From an uncultured Rickettsiales bacterium (GTDB lineage Bacteria > Pseudomonadota > Alphaproteobacteria > Micavibrionales > GCA-2720935): 64,000 bases of DNA. Positions 38,113 through 48,184 of the stretch are shown here, piece by piece. A model generated the notes under the pieces. The model was not told the DNA's origin, made no database searches, and saw nothing but the letters and a program-made list of their open reading frames with translations. The position numbers and the translations under genes were made by a program. The stretch lies in assembly GCA_950054255.1 (NCBI GenBank), contig CATLOR010000002.1, forward strand, positions 328,325 to 392,324, read 5' to 3'. Position 1 is the first letter of the stretch; every line of letters starts with the position of its first letter.

Positions 38113-38997
38113 ATGTCACAGACAATACAAAGAGATAATTTAAATTTAATACAGCAATATCAAGGCGTTGCCTCAAAATCTGTTTTAAACGCTATTCAAA
38201 GCGCCAGCAAAGATACGGGTGTTGATTTTGCCTATTTACTCAACCAAGCACAGGCAGAAAGTGCCTTCAACCCCTCTGCTAAAGCCAAAACAAGCAGCGC
38301 ATCTGGACTTTATCAATTCATTGATCAAACATGGCTTTCTGTCGTTAAAAAACATGGTTCTCATCATGGTTTAGCAAAATGGGCCGATCAAATAACATTA
38401 GAAAATGGACGCGCAACAGTTTCTGACCCATCTGTTAAAAAAGCAATTTTAAATCTAAGAAATAATCCTGAAATTGCCTCTAATATGGCTGCTGAATTAG
38501 CACAAGACAATGAAACATACTTAAAACATCATATACGCGGCTTTGATAACGCCTCTTCAACTGATCTCTATCTTGCACATTTTATGGGTGCTAATGGCGC
38601 GGCGCGCTTTATTAATGCCATGAATGAAAACCCTGATCAAAATGCTGCAACTCTTTTCAAAAAAGAAGCACGTGCAAATCATGCTGTTTTTTATCATGCA
38701 GGCACGAACAAGCCACGTAGCCTTGAAGAAGTCTATAGTTTTTTTGACAAGAAATTCGAACCACAAGATGTAACCCCGAGCAAACAAAAAGTCCCTGTTT
38801 TAGAAATAGCCTCACTCCCTTCATCTCATCAAGAAAATGCGTTGAAAGCTGTTTCTGATATGTATCAAAACACAACACAAACACCTTATTTATCTCAACT
38901 AAAAAGCATGGGCTATACCAGTCCACTAACAAGTGAAAGTCTTTTTCTAATCCAAGAAATTATTGCAGACCTAGATCGCAAAACAGCATTCCTATAA
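38113..38997 (+). CDS. Lytic transglycosylase, SLT domain
   Basis: 294 residues. The SLT domain starts near residue 28: FAYLLNQAQAESAFNPSAKAK, with the catalytic Glu in QAESAFNP, and SASGLYQFIDQTWL. No signal peptide is visible, so export would need a dedicated route such as a flagellar apparatus, where similar SLT proteins occur. The C-terminal third (after 225) is a linker and a short helical part without known motif. A perfect sigma-54 motif 49 bp upstream fits a flagellar or envelope regulon. A terminator follows directly. Confidence 0.85.
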   Translation: MSQTIQRDNLNLIQQYQGVASKSVLNAIQSASKDTGVDFAYLLNQAQAESAFNPSAKAKTSSASGLYQFIDQTWLSVVKKHGSHHGLAKWADQITLENGRATVSDPSVKKAILNLRNNPEIASNMAAELAQDNETYLKHHIRGFDNASSTDLYLAHFMGANGAARFINAMNENPDQNAATLFKKEARANHAVFYHAGTNKPRSLEEVYSFFDKKFEPQDVTPSKQKVPVLEIASLPSSHQENALKAVSDMYQNTTQTPYLSQLKSMGYTSPLTSESLFLIQEIIADLDRKTAFL

Positions 38998-39000
38998 AAA

Positions 39001-39030
39001 AAAAGCGCCCCATAGTGAGGCGCTTTTTTC
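39001..39030. terminator. Bidirectional Rho-independent terminator
   Basis: AGCGCC (39004-39009), 9-nt loop, AGGCGCT-side GGCGCT (39019-39024) flanked by A- and T-runs. It serves the convergent SLT gene and the minus-strand gene at 39049. Confidence 0.9.
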
Positions 39031-39048
39031 ATTACAAATATAAGAGTT

Positions 39049-40161
39049 TTATTTGATAAATTTTAATTTCTTCAACATACCCACAATATTTTGACGTCTT
39101 TGTGGTTGTATCGTCGTTGTTGCAGCCGCCGCTGCTTTTGTAAAGGCCGCTCTTAGGCCAGGAACAACTAACTCAGCTTCAGCAGACGGCTTAAAGCTAT
39201 GAGGCTCACCTGTTTTTTCAACATGTTTCGCACTTTCATACAAGTAAGAAACACCACCAATAATCAGATCTCTTTTCTCTTGCATCGTCATATCGTTAAA
39301 TGTCTTCTTCAATACAGTGATTGCTTCATCAATAAATTCTTCACTAACAATATCATCAACAAGATCATAGAGATCTACGATATTCGTGTTGTCGTATACT
39401 TTCATAAATTCATTAACAGCCTCTGTCAAAGTACGCTCATAGTCTTTCTTCTTACTCGCGAGAAATTCTTCTTTTGTTTCTGAGATAAATGGCGAGATCA
39501 CTTCATAAACTCTTTCGAACAAATCATGTCTTTCTTCAAACGGAATTTCTTGCGCCACTTTAACGCTAAATTTTAACTGCTCAATTAATCCAGCTTGAAC
39601 TTGTGGACGCAATTGTTGTTTAATAACAGGCCCTGCTAACGTCAACATATCTCTTGGAGGTAATTGCGTCTTCATAATATTTTTTTGTTGAACAACAAGT
39701 GAAATAATCTTTCTCATTTGTTGCTCTTGAATATCTGTTTCAAGAACTGAATCTCCCATAAGAAGGCTATCAACAAGCATCTTCACACCTGTCATGCCGC
39801 CGAGTTGATCAACAAAATCAACAACAGGCTTTAAATTACGAGCCTCAGCTTTAAACACATCCTTTAGACTTGCTTTCCCAGCAAGGTAAGCTTGTTTCAT
39901 TCTTTGAAGTTCTTCTGCGCGTTGCTTTAAAACAGCGGGATCAACAACGAGATCCATAGGATCTCTACCTAGTGCGCCAGAAGATGGTTTATCTAAATTT
40001 TGTAATTTTTGATTCAAAGCATCAAAACCAGAATCATTAAAATCAGGCTCTTTTGGGTTTGTATTATTATTTGCTGGCTGTTCTGGCTGCTCAGGTTGAG
40101 ATTCTGACTCTTTTTCTTGTCTCTCTAACTGCTCAAGTAATTCTTTTAGCTTATCGCTCAT
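39049..40161 (-). CDS. Uncharacterised 370-residue soluble protein
   Basis: No family recognised. Residues 1-75 are a low-complexity acidic and Gln/Pro/Asn-rich region (KESESQPEQPEQPANNN) likely to be disordered. From about 80 the protein is helical with many charged residues and repeated EFL/EFI/ERT elements, and a C-terminal AAFTKAAAAATTTIQPQRRQ segment. No signal peptide or membrane segment. It ends at a terminator shared with the SLT transglycosylase and has its own upstream region of 85 AT-rich bases. It is well-formed coding sequence, and function is unknown. Confidence 0.7.
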   Translation of the reverse strand: MSDKLKELLEQLERQEKESESQPEQPEQPANNNTNPKEPDFNDSGFDALNQKLQNLDKPSSGALGRDPMDLVVDPAVLKQRAEELQRMKQAYLAGKASLKDVFKAEARNLKPVVDFVDQLGGMTGVKMLVDSLLMGDSVLETDIQEQQMRKIISLVVQQKNIMKTQLPPRDMLTLAGPVIKQQLRPQVQAGLIEQLKFSVKVAQEIPFEERHDLFERVYEVISPFISETKEEFLASKKKDYERTLTEAVNEFMKVYDNTNIVDLYDLVDDIVSEEFIDEAITVLKKTFNDMTMQEKRDLIIGGVSYLYESAKHVEKTGEPHSFKPSAEAELVVPGLRAAFTKAAAAATTTIQPQRRQNIVGMLKKLKFIK

Positions 40162-40246
40162 GATATCCTCTCTCTGTTATAATTATTATTAATTACAATA
40201 ATCATTAACATACAAAAAATAAAACACAAGTATTAATCAAAAGTAT

Positions 40247-41209
40247 TTATGCCTGAGCAGCCTTAATCAGACGGTCATTAATTGCCTTCCCAATACCTTC
40301 ATCAGGTATGGGGGCAACAGCAATCGAGGAAACGCCTTCTTCATCAAGCCTATGCATATAAGCAAATAAATTACTAGCAGCCTCTATTAAATCCCCTTTT
40401 TCACTTAAATTCATAACAGGCGCTTTCGTTTTAAGAGAGAGTGATGGACCAAAACCTAAATAAGCCTGACCTTCTTGAGGAAATAATTTATTTAACTCCA
40501 AATGCGCTTTTGGTGCGTAATGTTTTAAGAGCTGGCCAGGTGAGATTGGCTTTGACGGAGAGCTTTTTTGAAACACAATCTCACACCCACAAATTTCACT
40601 GAGGGCTTCTTCATCAAAATAACCTTTGCGAACGATAACAGGAATTTCTTTTGTACAATCAACAACCGTTGACTCCAATCCAACAGCGGACGCCCCACCT
40701 GAAAGGATCATGGGAATTATTCCCTTAAAATCATGAGATACATGCGCTGCATTTGTAGGGCTCAATTGCCCTGATATATTTGCACTCGGCGCTGCAATCG
40801 GTCGCCCAAATTCCTTTATAAGCTTTAAAGCAATTGGGTGATCTGGGATCCTGACGGCAATTGTGTCTAAGCCTGCACTTACTAAGTCATGTATTTGACT
40901 ATCGTGTCTTTTTTTCACTATCAATGATATTGGCGCTGGCCATAGATGCGTTGCCAATTCTATAGCATGCTCATTTAATACTCCTTCTTTCAAAACATCT
41001 TCCACTGATGAAAAATGAGAAATCAAAGGATTAAATTGAGGACGTTTTTTAACCTCAAAAATACGAGCAACAGCCTCTCCATTATAAGCGTCCGCCCCCA
41101 ACCCATACACAGTTTCCGTTGGAAAAGCGACAATATCGCCTGCTTCAAGAAAAGCACAGCCCTCTTTAAGTGTTGACTCCGTTGCTTTTACTAATTTGGT
41201 TTCCATCAC
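40247..41209 (-). CDS. tsaC: L-threonylcarbamoyladenylate synthase (Sua5/YrdC)
   Basis: Makes the threonylcarbamoyl-AMP used for the t6A37 modification of ANN-decoding tRNAs. YrdC part: DIVAFPTETVYGLGADAYN, KKRPQFNPLISHF, LWPAPISLIV, VRIPDHPIALKLI, GRPIAAPSANISGQLSPT. A C-terminal Sua5 domain (SPGQLLKHYAPKAHLEL) makes this the long Sua5 type, 320 residues. Start overlaps the anmK stop (ATGA). Could equally be named sua5. Confidence 0.94.
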   Translation of the reverse strand: MMETKLVKATESTLKEGCAFLEAGDIVAFPTETVYGLGADAYNGEAVARIFEVKKRPQFNPLISHFSSVEDVLKEGVLNEHAIELATHLWPAPISLIVKKRHDSQIHDLVSAGLDTIAVRIPDHPIALKLIKEFGRPIAAPSANISGQLSPTNAAHVSHDFKGIIPMILSGGASAVGLESTVVDCTKEIPVIVRKGYFDEEALSEICGCEIVFQKSSPSKPISPGQLLKHYAPKAHLELNKLFPQEGQAYLGFGPSLSLKTKAPVMNLSEKGDLIEAASNLFAYMHRLDEEGVSSIAVAPIPDEGIGKAINDRLIKAAQA

Positions 41210-42339
41210 CTTATCACAGCTACTTTTTCTGTATCCGTTTTAGTGACAAATCCTGTTTTAACACCGACAATCAAAGGATAAGGTACACCTGTTGTTTCTG
41301 GGAATGTGCTCGGCAATCCAAGGTAGGAGCGCACAGCTAAAAAAGCAAAAGCTTCTGCTTCAATCATATCTCCATCTAACTGGCATGATTCAGAGGTAAA
41401 AACAGGGATATTCATTTCTTTTTGGATAAGCTCGTACAAATATGTATTATGTCGCCCACCTCCACATAATATAATTTGATTAGGTTGCTCAGGTAAATCA
41501 TTAATCGCCTTTACAACCGCAGTTGCGGAAAAAGCAGTGAGTGTCGCTGCGCCATCTTCTAAAGATAAATGTTTCACGTCATTAATAGAAAAATCATTGC
41601 GATCCAGTGACTTTGGGTAAGGAGCAGAAAAATAAGAATGGCTCATAAGCTGCGCTAACACTTCTCCATCCACTGTGCCTGAACGCGCACATTTTCCATC
41701 AATATCAAAATCGCCTTTTTGATGTAACTTCATCCAATCATCAATCAATGCATTTCCTGTTCCTGTATCAAAAGAAACCAAATTTCCTGTATCACCAATA
41801 AGAGTAATATTTGCAACACCACCAATATTTACCAAGGCAACAGCACCTGAATATTCAGACATTAATGCTTTATGATAAACAGGTACCAAGGGCGCGCCTT
41901 GTCCACCAAGAAAAACGTCTTCACTTCTAAAATCAAAAACAACAGGAACACTTACGGCTTGCGATAGCGCATGACCATCTCCTAATTGAATTGTTAATTT
42001 CTCATGCGGTGCATGTGTAATTGTTTGTCCATGAAATCCAATCATATCAATATCACTAGGTTTTAACCCTTGATCCTTCATAAAGGACTTAACAGCATCA
42101 ATGTGAAAAGAAGTAATCAATGTATCAACCTCTTTACAAAGGTTTGATGCCCTATCTTTTTCACCAAAAGCGCTTTGAATAATCGTTTTTTGCTCTGCAG
42201 AATAAGCGAAATAAGCAGATGCACCCGTTTTTAAAATCGTCTCTCCATCTGTTTCAATCAGTGCGATATCAACACCATCTGTAGATGTCCCACTCATAAG
42301 ACCGAGTGCTTTAAACATATAGGCTGTATTATTGGTCAT
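41206..42339 (-). CDS. anmK: Anhydro-N-acetylmuramic acid kinase
   Basis: Cell-wall recycling: phosphorylates and opens anhMurNAc to MurNAc 6-phosphate. Diagnostic N-terminus ALGLMSGTSTDGVDIALIETDG, then IDMIGFHGQTITHAP, FDFRSEDVFLGGQGAPLVPVYH (in parts: VFLGGQGAPL), GNALIDDWM and ILCGGGRHN. 377 residues from ATG 42339, which has GAGGAT 8 nt upstream and overlaps the preceding gene's end by 11 nt; a frame to 42369 has no such signal. Works downstream of lytic transglycosylases such as the one at 38113. Confidence 0.96.
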   Translation of the reverse strand: MTNNTAYMFKALGLMSGTSTDGVDIALIETDGETILKTGASAYFAYSAEQKTIIQSAFGEKDRASNLCKEVDTLITSFHIDAVKSFMKDQGLKPSDIDMIGFHGQTITHAPHEKLTIQLGDGHALSQAVSVPVVFDFRSEDVFLGGQGAPLVPVYHKALMSEYSGAVALVNIGGVANITLIGDTGNLVSFDTGTGNALIDDWMKLHQKGDFDIDGKCARSGTVDGEVLAQLMSHSYFSAPYPKSLDRNDFSINDVKHLSLEDGAATLTAFSATAVVKAINDLPEQPNQIILCGGGRHNTYLYELIQKEMNIPVFTSESCQLDGDMIEAEAFAFLAVRSYLGLPSTFPETTGVPYPLIVGVKTGFVTKTDTEKVAVIR

Positions 42340-45300
42340 TAAATGTATCCTCGTCAAAACGTTCTTCAAAAAACAATGTTCTTAAAAAGCCTGGGGCTAA
42401 AGCGGCTACGGGATTTACGCTTACCTCTACATCCTTAGCATCAGGTTTCTTCAAAACTGTATATGTTGCCGCAAAAATAGAGTCTCCCGCACCCATTGTT
42501 ATGATATCACCAATTAAAGGGATTGAGGCAAGAAAATTATTCACATCACTAACGGGAACGATTGTTCCGTTAATCTCTGCTTTTCCTGTCGTGAAATAAT
42601 AATTCCCATCAAATGTTAAACCAAGTGACTCACTCTTCGTTTTTCCTTCTCGTAATTTTAAAACTTCTTTTTTGGGTGTTTTATCCCATGTTACATTTGT
42701 TGCTATCCTATTAAATAATAATCCCTTTTTTTCTTTATCAAATAATTGAGAAATTCCATCAAAAGATAAAGCATCTAAAATACGTGCAATAACAGGCGCT
42801 TTAACCGCGCGCATATCTTTGATAAGTAATTGTCCTTCCATCACATTACCAACATCTGTCTTAGGCAAAAGTTTCAAATATAAAGCACCGCCCTTAACAT
42901 CTTCATATATTCCAAGTCTTTCGATAACGCCACCAGCATCATTTGTATATGCTGTTAATTTTTGTGGTGTATATCTCACCTTTAAAGGGTTCACGATTGA
43001 TTCCGTAGAACGCACCTGCGTATCTAACTCCAAAACTTGGATGGATTTATTTTTATCCCTCATAATAAAAGCATCAAAATCTTCAAATAGCTTTTTATCA
43101 ACAGCGTATGCATTTTTAGTATCAATCGTAATTTCATAGGCTGTTGATGACGATGCGGCGACATCCTCTGTTTGCTTTTTCTCTATATCAAAATCATCAT
43201 CATTTTCAAACAGACCTGCTATATCAATACTATTACCTGTAATATCAATCTCTAAAAGAGTGGGGTCTAAATCAGAAGCTTGCCCCATAAGTGAGAAATC
43301 ATTTTCTTCTATTTTCAAAGAAGGGAATTTTATTTTTTGAACAGCCCCCTCTTTTGTAAAATGAATATCTCCAGACACGTCCACCTTGTCTTTTTTAGAC
43401 GATAATTTTAGAGATGATATTTTTTGAAGATTACCGCCACTATCAAGATTTATAACTAAAGAGGAGTCTAAAGATTCCCCCTCTTTTTTAGTATAATGTA
43501 AAAGCTGATTAAGATTAATATGGCTCTCTGTTAAATCCATCTTCAATTGAATTTTTTGTCCAGATTTTCGGTTATCTTTATAATCAAATTCAACAAATGC
43601 CTTCCCACTTAGATACGGGTCTAAAACATCTGTAAAACGAGAAATTTTATCTGTTTTCATTTTTGATTTAAAAGCAACATGCGTTCTTGGTGTCTGCTCT
43701 CCAGAAATATCTTCTTTCAAATATAAATCCTTCACTTGTTCTCCATCAACACTTCCTTGACCTTTGATAACAAGTTCTTTCGTATCAACAGATATATCAA
43801 CAGCACCTTGTTCAAAAACGATGTCTTGAAATGCATTCCTAACTGTTAAATTTTGAGAGCTTGCTCTCCCCTTATAGACAACCTCTTCCATTTTCAAATC
43901 TTTGTCTAATGGAAAAGAAAGGAAGACATCCCCTTTAAAATCACCATCAAAATCTGAAATTTTTCTATTCACGCGAGAAACAATATTCAAAGGCTCTTTA
44001 TCTAACACTGTAACAATATTGGAAATTTTTCCAGATACTGGCGATAAATTAATATCCAAAAGTTCAATAGGATGTTGTGCGTAATCAAAGTTATGAATTT
44101 TAACATTCCCTCCACCGATGACGAGATCATTAATCATTGCAAATTCAACACCAAAAGTTAAAGAATTTAGATCAAAATCCGCCGTCCCATTCAACTCTGT
44201 AACAGCCGGCATTTCAGGCAAAAATTTCACCGACAACCCTTCATAATCAAAACTTCCTTTAAAATCATCTACTTCAAAAACTTGATCCTTATGTGCTAAA
44301 TCCAACGTTGCGTCTAACTTAAAACCGCCCTCTTTAACATACCCCTCCGATATACTAGAAACAGCCCACTCACGAGCACCAGGTGCGGCAACCAGTGGCC
44401 AGACATTATATAATTCTTTTGTCGAAAACCCTCCAAATTCACTTGTTACAAGAACATTATTCTGAGCTTTATTAAGATCCCAAGACGCCTTAACATCAAA
44501 CAAAGCTTCATTCAGAGTCAGATTAGCTTTTTTAATTTCAGCAATCCCTTCTTCATCATTATAATGTGCTTCAATCTCAAATTCTTTGATTGCTACTTTA
44601 TTTTCAAGAATATCAGAAATTTGCAAATCTCCTTTTTCTGCTTTTCCTTTCATGTCCAAATTCAACAGCTTTAAATCTGCGGAGAAATGAACATCTGAAT
44701 GAAGCGATAAAGGCAGGGTTGTCCCCTCCAAGAAAGACAGGCTATCAAATCGTTTAATAAAATCACTTAAATAAAAGCGCTCAACATCAACACCCCAAAA
44801 AATCTCATCTTTATCTTTCTCTTTTGAAAGTTTGTATAACAACTGTGTCTTGAAATTCATAACACGGTCATTACTTTCTAAATCAAAATCCAATTCTCCG
44901 CCAAAGCCACTATCGATTTTTGCAAACACGAAATTCACTTTTGGTAGACGCCAATATTGTTGAGTAGACATATCCATCAAACGCATTTCAGCATCAACAA
45001 CAGAAATGGAATTAAGATAATTTAAAAGGCTCGGTTTTTTTGCTTGCTCATAAGGTGTTGCAAGACCTTTTAAAACAGTAACGAGATTCCATTTATTGTT
45101 TTGTTGATCTGCTTTTTCAAGATCGTTGGATTGTTTCTTTCCTGAGGCTTGTAAATCTAAATGAATCTCTCCTTGCTCATTTCTTAAGATATATAAATTA
45201 GGCTGATAGATCACTAAATCCCTAACACGAATATCACCATCTAATAAAGCTCGAAGAGAAATTCCAAAGCCTAAGCGCTTCACGTTCCCCAATTTTAATT

Positions 45301-45583
45301 GATTTTCATTAAAAACAGAAATATCTGATAACACCAATTGAAGGGATGTTGTTTTTTCAGACCATTGCAAAACGGACTCTTCAAAAGTGATTGAGGCCGC
45401 AAAGTCACTTTTTTGAATTGTTTCTAAGACAAAAGGCTTAAAAAAATCTAACGGTATCGGCCCATGAGACAGACGCAAGACAATGCCAACAACGCAAATA
45501 GCCATCAGAGCAACCAATCCTGCACTGATTTCTAAAAAATATTTAATCGCTTTTTTCGCAATATGTTTTGCTTTTTGTTTCAT
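42329..45583 (-). CDS. AsmA-like / YhdP-type envelope protein
   Basis: 1084 residues. One N-terminal membrane anchor (FLEISAGLVALMAICVVGIVL), then a long periplasmic beta-rich body made of repeating strand pairs, as in the AsmA/YhdP/TamB bridge proteins thought to move phospholipids to the outer membrane. The DUF3971-like middle and the AsmA-like C-terminal GNYYFTTGKAEINGTIVPV segment support YhdP rather than TamB. No C-terminal DUF490 seen. First gene of a minus-strand run with anmK and sua5, and divergent from bcp with 76 bp between them. Confidence 0.82.
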   Translation of the reverse strand: MKQKAKHIAKKAIKYFLEISAGLVALMAICVVGIVLRLSHGPIPLDFFKPFVLETIQKSDFAASITFEESVLQWSEKTTSLQLVLSDISVFNENQLKLGNVKRLGFGISLRALLDGDIRVRDLVIYQPNLYILRNEQGEIHLDLQASGKKQSNDLEKADQQNNKWNLVTVLKGLATPYEQAKKPSLLNYLNSISVVDAEMRLMDMSTQQYWRLPKVNFVFAKIDSGFGGELDFDLESNDRVMNFKTQLLYKLSKEKDKDEIFWGVDVERFYLSDFIKRFDSLSFLEGTTLPLSLHSDVHFSADLKLLNLDMKGKAEKGDLQISDILENKVAIKEFEIEAHYNDEEGIAEIKKANLTLNEALFDVKASWDLNKAQNNVLVTSEFGGFSTKELYNVWPLVAAPGAREWAVSSISEGYVKEGGFKLDATLDLAHKDQVFEVDDFKGSFDYEGLSVKFLPEMPAVTELNGTADFDLNSLTFGVEFAMINDLVIGGGNVKIHNFDYAQHPIELLDINLSPVSGKISNIVTVLDKEPLNIVSRVNRKISDFDGDFKGDVFLSFPLDKDLKMEEVVYKGRASSQNLTVRNAFQDIVFEQGAVDISVDTKELVIKGQGSVDGEQVKDLYLKEDISGEQTPRTHVAFKSKMKTDKISRFTDVLDPYLSGKAFVEFDYKDNRKSGQKIQLKMDLTESHINLNQLLHYTKKEGESLDSSLVINLDSGGNLQKISSLKLSSKKDKVDVSGDIHFTKEGAVQKIKFPSLKIEENDFSLMGQASDLDPTLLEIDITGNSIDIAGLFENDDDFDIEKKQTEDVAASSSTAYEITIDTKNAYAVDKKLFEDFDAFIMRDKNKSIQVLELDTQVRSTESIVNPLKVRYTPQKLTAYTNDAGGVIERLGIYEDVKGGALYLKLLPKTDVGNVMEGQLLIKDMRAVKAPVIARILDALSFDGISQLFDKEKKGLLFNRIATNVTWDKTPKKEVLKLREGKTKSESLGLTFDGNYYFTTGKAEINGTIVPVSDVNNFLASIPLIGDIITMGAGDSIFAATYTVLKKPDAKDVEVSVNPVAALAPGFLRTLFFEERFDEDTFNDQ

Positions 45584-45659
45584 AAAAAAATACGCTTATC
45601 CTTGACTAATGCGAGAAAGATTATAGATAAGATTTCAAATTTTTAAAGGAGAGAAACAC

Positions 45660-46124
45660 ATGAATTTAAAAGAAGGCCAAAAAGCCCCCTCATTTACAGC
45701 TAAAACAGACGGTGATATAGAGATTTCGCTCTCGGATTTTAAAGGCAAAAATGTTGTTTTATATTTCTACCCCAAAGACAACACTCCGGGCTGCACCAAA
45801 CAAGCTTGCGGTTTCAATGATGACTTACAATCATTTGAGGATAATAATACGGTGATCTTAGGCGTTTCAAAAGACAGCATTAAAAAACATGATGGCTTTA
45901 AAAACAAATATGGCCTTGGTTTCCCTCTTATCTCTGATGAAGATGGCGCCTTGTGTGATGCCTACCACGTTTGGAAGGAAAAAAGCATGTATGGCAAAAC
46001 TTTTATGGGGATAGAACGCACAACTTTTTTAATTGATGGTGAAGGCACGATCCAAAAAATATGGTCAAAGGTAAAAGTAAAAGATCACATCCCCGCAGTT
46101 CTAGACGCTGTAAAAGCACTTTAA
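45660..46124 (+). CDS. bcp: Thiol peroxidase Bcp (peroxiredoxin Q)
   Basis: Reduces hydrogen peroxide and alkyl hydroperoxides. Peroxidatic Cys in the motif NTPGCTKQACGF, with the resolving Cys five residues later, the alpha-2 type of PrxQ. The strand before it is VVLYFYPKDN; the end is RTTFLIDGEGTIQKIWSKVKVKDH. 154 residues, normal. AAAGGAG lies 8 nt before the ATG. A possible promoter (TTGACT, 18 nt, GATAAG) lies in the 76-bp gap. Ends at a strong terminator. Confidence 0.96.
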   Translation: MNLKEGQKAPSFTAKTDGDIEISLSDFKGKNVVLYFYPKDNTPGCTKQACGFNDDLQSFEDNNTVILGVSKDSIKKHDGFKNKYGLGFPLISDEDGALCDAYHVWKEKSMYGKTFMGIERTTFLIDGEGTIQKIWSKVKVKDHIPAVLDAVKAL

Positions 46125-46130
46125 AATTAA

Positions 46131-46164
46131 AAAAGCCCCACTCATTACGAACGGGGCTTTTTTT
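46131..46164. terminator. Bidirectional Rho-independent terminator after bcp
   Basis: AAAAGCCCC (46131-46139), 13-nt loop, GGGGCTTTTTTT (46153-46164). It lies between the convergent bcp and hydrolase genes and works on both strands. Confidence 0.92.
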
Positions 46165-46184
46165 AAAACGATTAAAATTCTTAA

Positions 46185-46838
46185 TTAAGCAGCGACGCGT
46201 AGGACATCTGCTTTATCTAAGTGATCATGAACTGAGCCAACGAGTTGATCAATACGGTCTGTAAAGAAGTGGTTTGCACCATCAATTTGTTGATAATCAA
46301 TGTCAACTTTTTCTTGAGCAACCAAACGATCAACCAAAGCTGTTACACCTTCTTGAGGTACGATGTCATCTTGTGTTCCATGAACAACCAAGCCACCAGA
46401 TGGACAAGGCGCCAAGAAACTAAAATCAAACATATTTGTTGGCGGAGCAACACTTACAAATCCTTCGATTTCTGGACGGCGCATCAAAAGTTGCATGCCG
46501 ATCCACGCACCAAACGAAAACCCACCAACCCAAACAGATTTTGAATTAGGGTTGATTGATTGCATCCAGTCAAGTGCTGCTGCTGCATCACTTAGTTCGC
46601 CTTCACCTTTATCAAATTCGCCTTGAGAACGACCAACACCGCGAAAGTTAAAACGCAATGTAGAAAAGCCTCTGCTAGAAAAAATTTGGTAAAGCGAATA
46701 CGCCACTTTGTTATTCATTGTACCGCCATGTTGCGGATGTGGGTGCAAAATTAAAGCTAATGGTGCATTAGGTAATTTAGAATGTTTATAACGACCTTCG
46801 ATACGTCCCGCAGGTCCGTTAAAAATAACGTCAGGCAT
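46185..46838 (-). CDS. Alpha/beta hydrolase (small, COG2945-like)
   Basis: 217 residues, cytoplasmic. Start MPDVIFNGPAGRIEGRYKHS, oxyanion region ILHPHPQHGGTMNNKV, STLRFNFRGVGRSQGEFD, nucleophile elbow GGFSFGAW (Gly-Phe-Ser-Phe-Gly), acid GTQDDIVP and catalytic His in GANHFF. The HPHPxxGGTMxNKVV pattern is typical of this widespread proteobacterial subfamily, whose substrates are unknown. About 220 bp of AT-rich sequence without features separate its start from the cysteine desulfurase gene. Confidence 0.88.
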   Translation of the reverse strand: MPDVIFNGPAGRIEGRYKHSKLPNAPLALILHPHPQHGGTMNNKVAYSLYQIFSSRGFSTLRFNFRGVGRSQGEFDKGEGELSDAAAALDWMQSINPNSKSVWVGGFSFGAWIGMQLLMRRPEIEGFVSVAPPTNMFDFSFLAPCPSGGLVVHGTQDDIVPQEGVTALVDRLVAQEKVDIDYQQIDGANHFFTDRIDQLVGSVHDHLDKADVLRVAA

Positions 46839-47061
46839 TAAACGCTCCCTTCGTTGTTAGAGTTTGTATCAATAATGTGACATATAAATCTTTAGACAAC
46901 TTATGGAAGAAAAAAAAGGAAAATTTTTAAATCCATCATTTTATTGATTTAAAACAACAAGATAGAATAAAGTCAATATTTCCATATTCTTATAATAAAA
47001 TTAGGCCAAGAAATTAAAAACTTGATTCTTCTATAAAAAATAAGCTAAACCTAGCCCTAGA

Positions 47062-48165
47062 ATGACAGCTAAAGAAAACACATATTTAGACTATAATGCG
47101 ACATGCCCGCTTCGTGATGAAGCGCGCGAGGCGATGGTGCGTGGATTTGACCTTATCGGGAACCCTTCTTCTATTCATAGCTTTGGTCGCAAATCACGTT
47201 CTGCCCTTGAAAAAGCACGTGAAGAAATTGCGCGTATTATCAATGCTCAACCCAGCAATCTTATTTTTACAAGCAGTGCAACAGAGGCGAATAACACGAT
47301 CTTAAAAGGTCTACCGCAGTGCGAGAAAATTTTTATTAGTGCTGGCGAACACCCCTCTGTTACCAATGCAGTACCAAACGCAGAAATACTCCCCTTCAAA
47401 GAAAATGGGCTTGTTGATTTAGATCATTTAAAAACGGTAGTTTCAAAAGAAACAAAACCTTTCCTCGTTTCTATCCAAGCTGTTAATAGTGAAACAGGTG
47501 TTATTCAACCTATATCTGAGATCGCTAATATCATTCATCAAAATGGAGGGCTGTTTCACTGTGACGCTGTACAAGCGCTAGGACGCATAGAATTAGACTA
47601 CATCGCTTATGGCTGTGACTTCATGTCACTTTCTGCACACAAAATTGGAGGTCCTTTGGGTATAGGCCTCATAATAGCCGCCGACCTCACACCTTTTGAA
47701 CCTTTTATGCATGGCGGCGCCCAAGAGAAAAAACGCCGCGCAGGAACAGAAAATTTACCCGCCATTTTAGGATTTGAGGCTGCATTAAAAGCCGTTGATG
47801 CTGAGAAGAATAGCTATAACAATAGATTAAAAAAACTACACAATAGACTGGAAACAGAGGTTAAATTTTTAAATCACGACTGTAGAATTGTGGGAGAAAG
47901 CGTAGACAGAGTTGCCAATACAACATGCCTCATATCCCCCGCCATTACAGCCGAACGTCAGCTCATTTTCTTTGACTTAGAAGCTATTGCAGTTTCTGCA
48001 GGATCAGCCTGTTCGAGTGGCACCCTGCGCCCTTCAAACACCTTAAAGGCTATGAACATAAGTGACGAAGACAATATGTGCGCTATCCGTATCTCAACAG
48101 GTTGGCAAACAAATGAAAACGACATTGACAAATTTATCGAAGCCTATAAAAAACTAATAAAATAA
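47062..48165 (+). CDS. Cysteine desulfurase (NifS/IscS family)
   Basis: PLP enzyme that takes sulfur from cysteine for Fe-S clusters and tRNA thiolation. Start TYLDYNATCPLRDEAREAM, then PSSIHSFGRKSR, FTSSATEANN, PLP lysine in SLSAHKIGGPLGIG, the mobile-loop Cys in SAGSACSSGTLRPSN. 367 residues, shorter than IscS (about 404), like the second desulfurase found in alphaproteobacterial Fe-S clusters. Followed by a ferredoxin and mnmA; MnmA uses the sulfur that such an enzyme provides, so the set is functionally coherent. Confidence 0.94.
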   Translation: MTAKENTYLDYNATCPLRDEAREAMVRGFDLIGNPSSIHSFGRKSRSALEKAREEIARIINAQPSNLIFTSSATEANNTILKGLPQCEKIFISAGEHPSVTNAVPNAEILPFKENGLVDLDHLKTVVSKETKPFLVSIQAVNSETGVIQPISEIANIIHQNGGLFHCDAVQALGRIELDYIAYGCDFMSLSAHKIGGPLGIGLIIAADLTPFEPFMHGGAQEKKRRAGTENLPAILGFEAALKAVDAEKNSYNNRLKKLHNRLETEVKFLNHDCRIVGESVDRVANTTCLISPAITAERQLIFFDLEAIAVSAGSACSSGTLRPSNTLKAMNISDEDNMCAIRISTGWQTNENDIDKFIEAYKKLIK

Positions 48166-48184
48166 AATACAAAAAGGACAAAAA

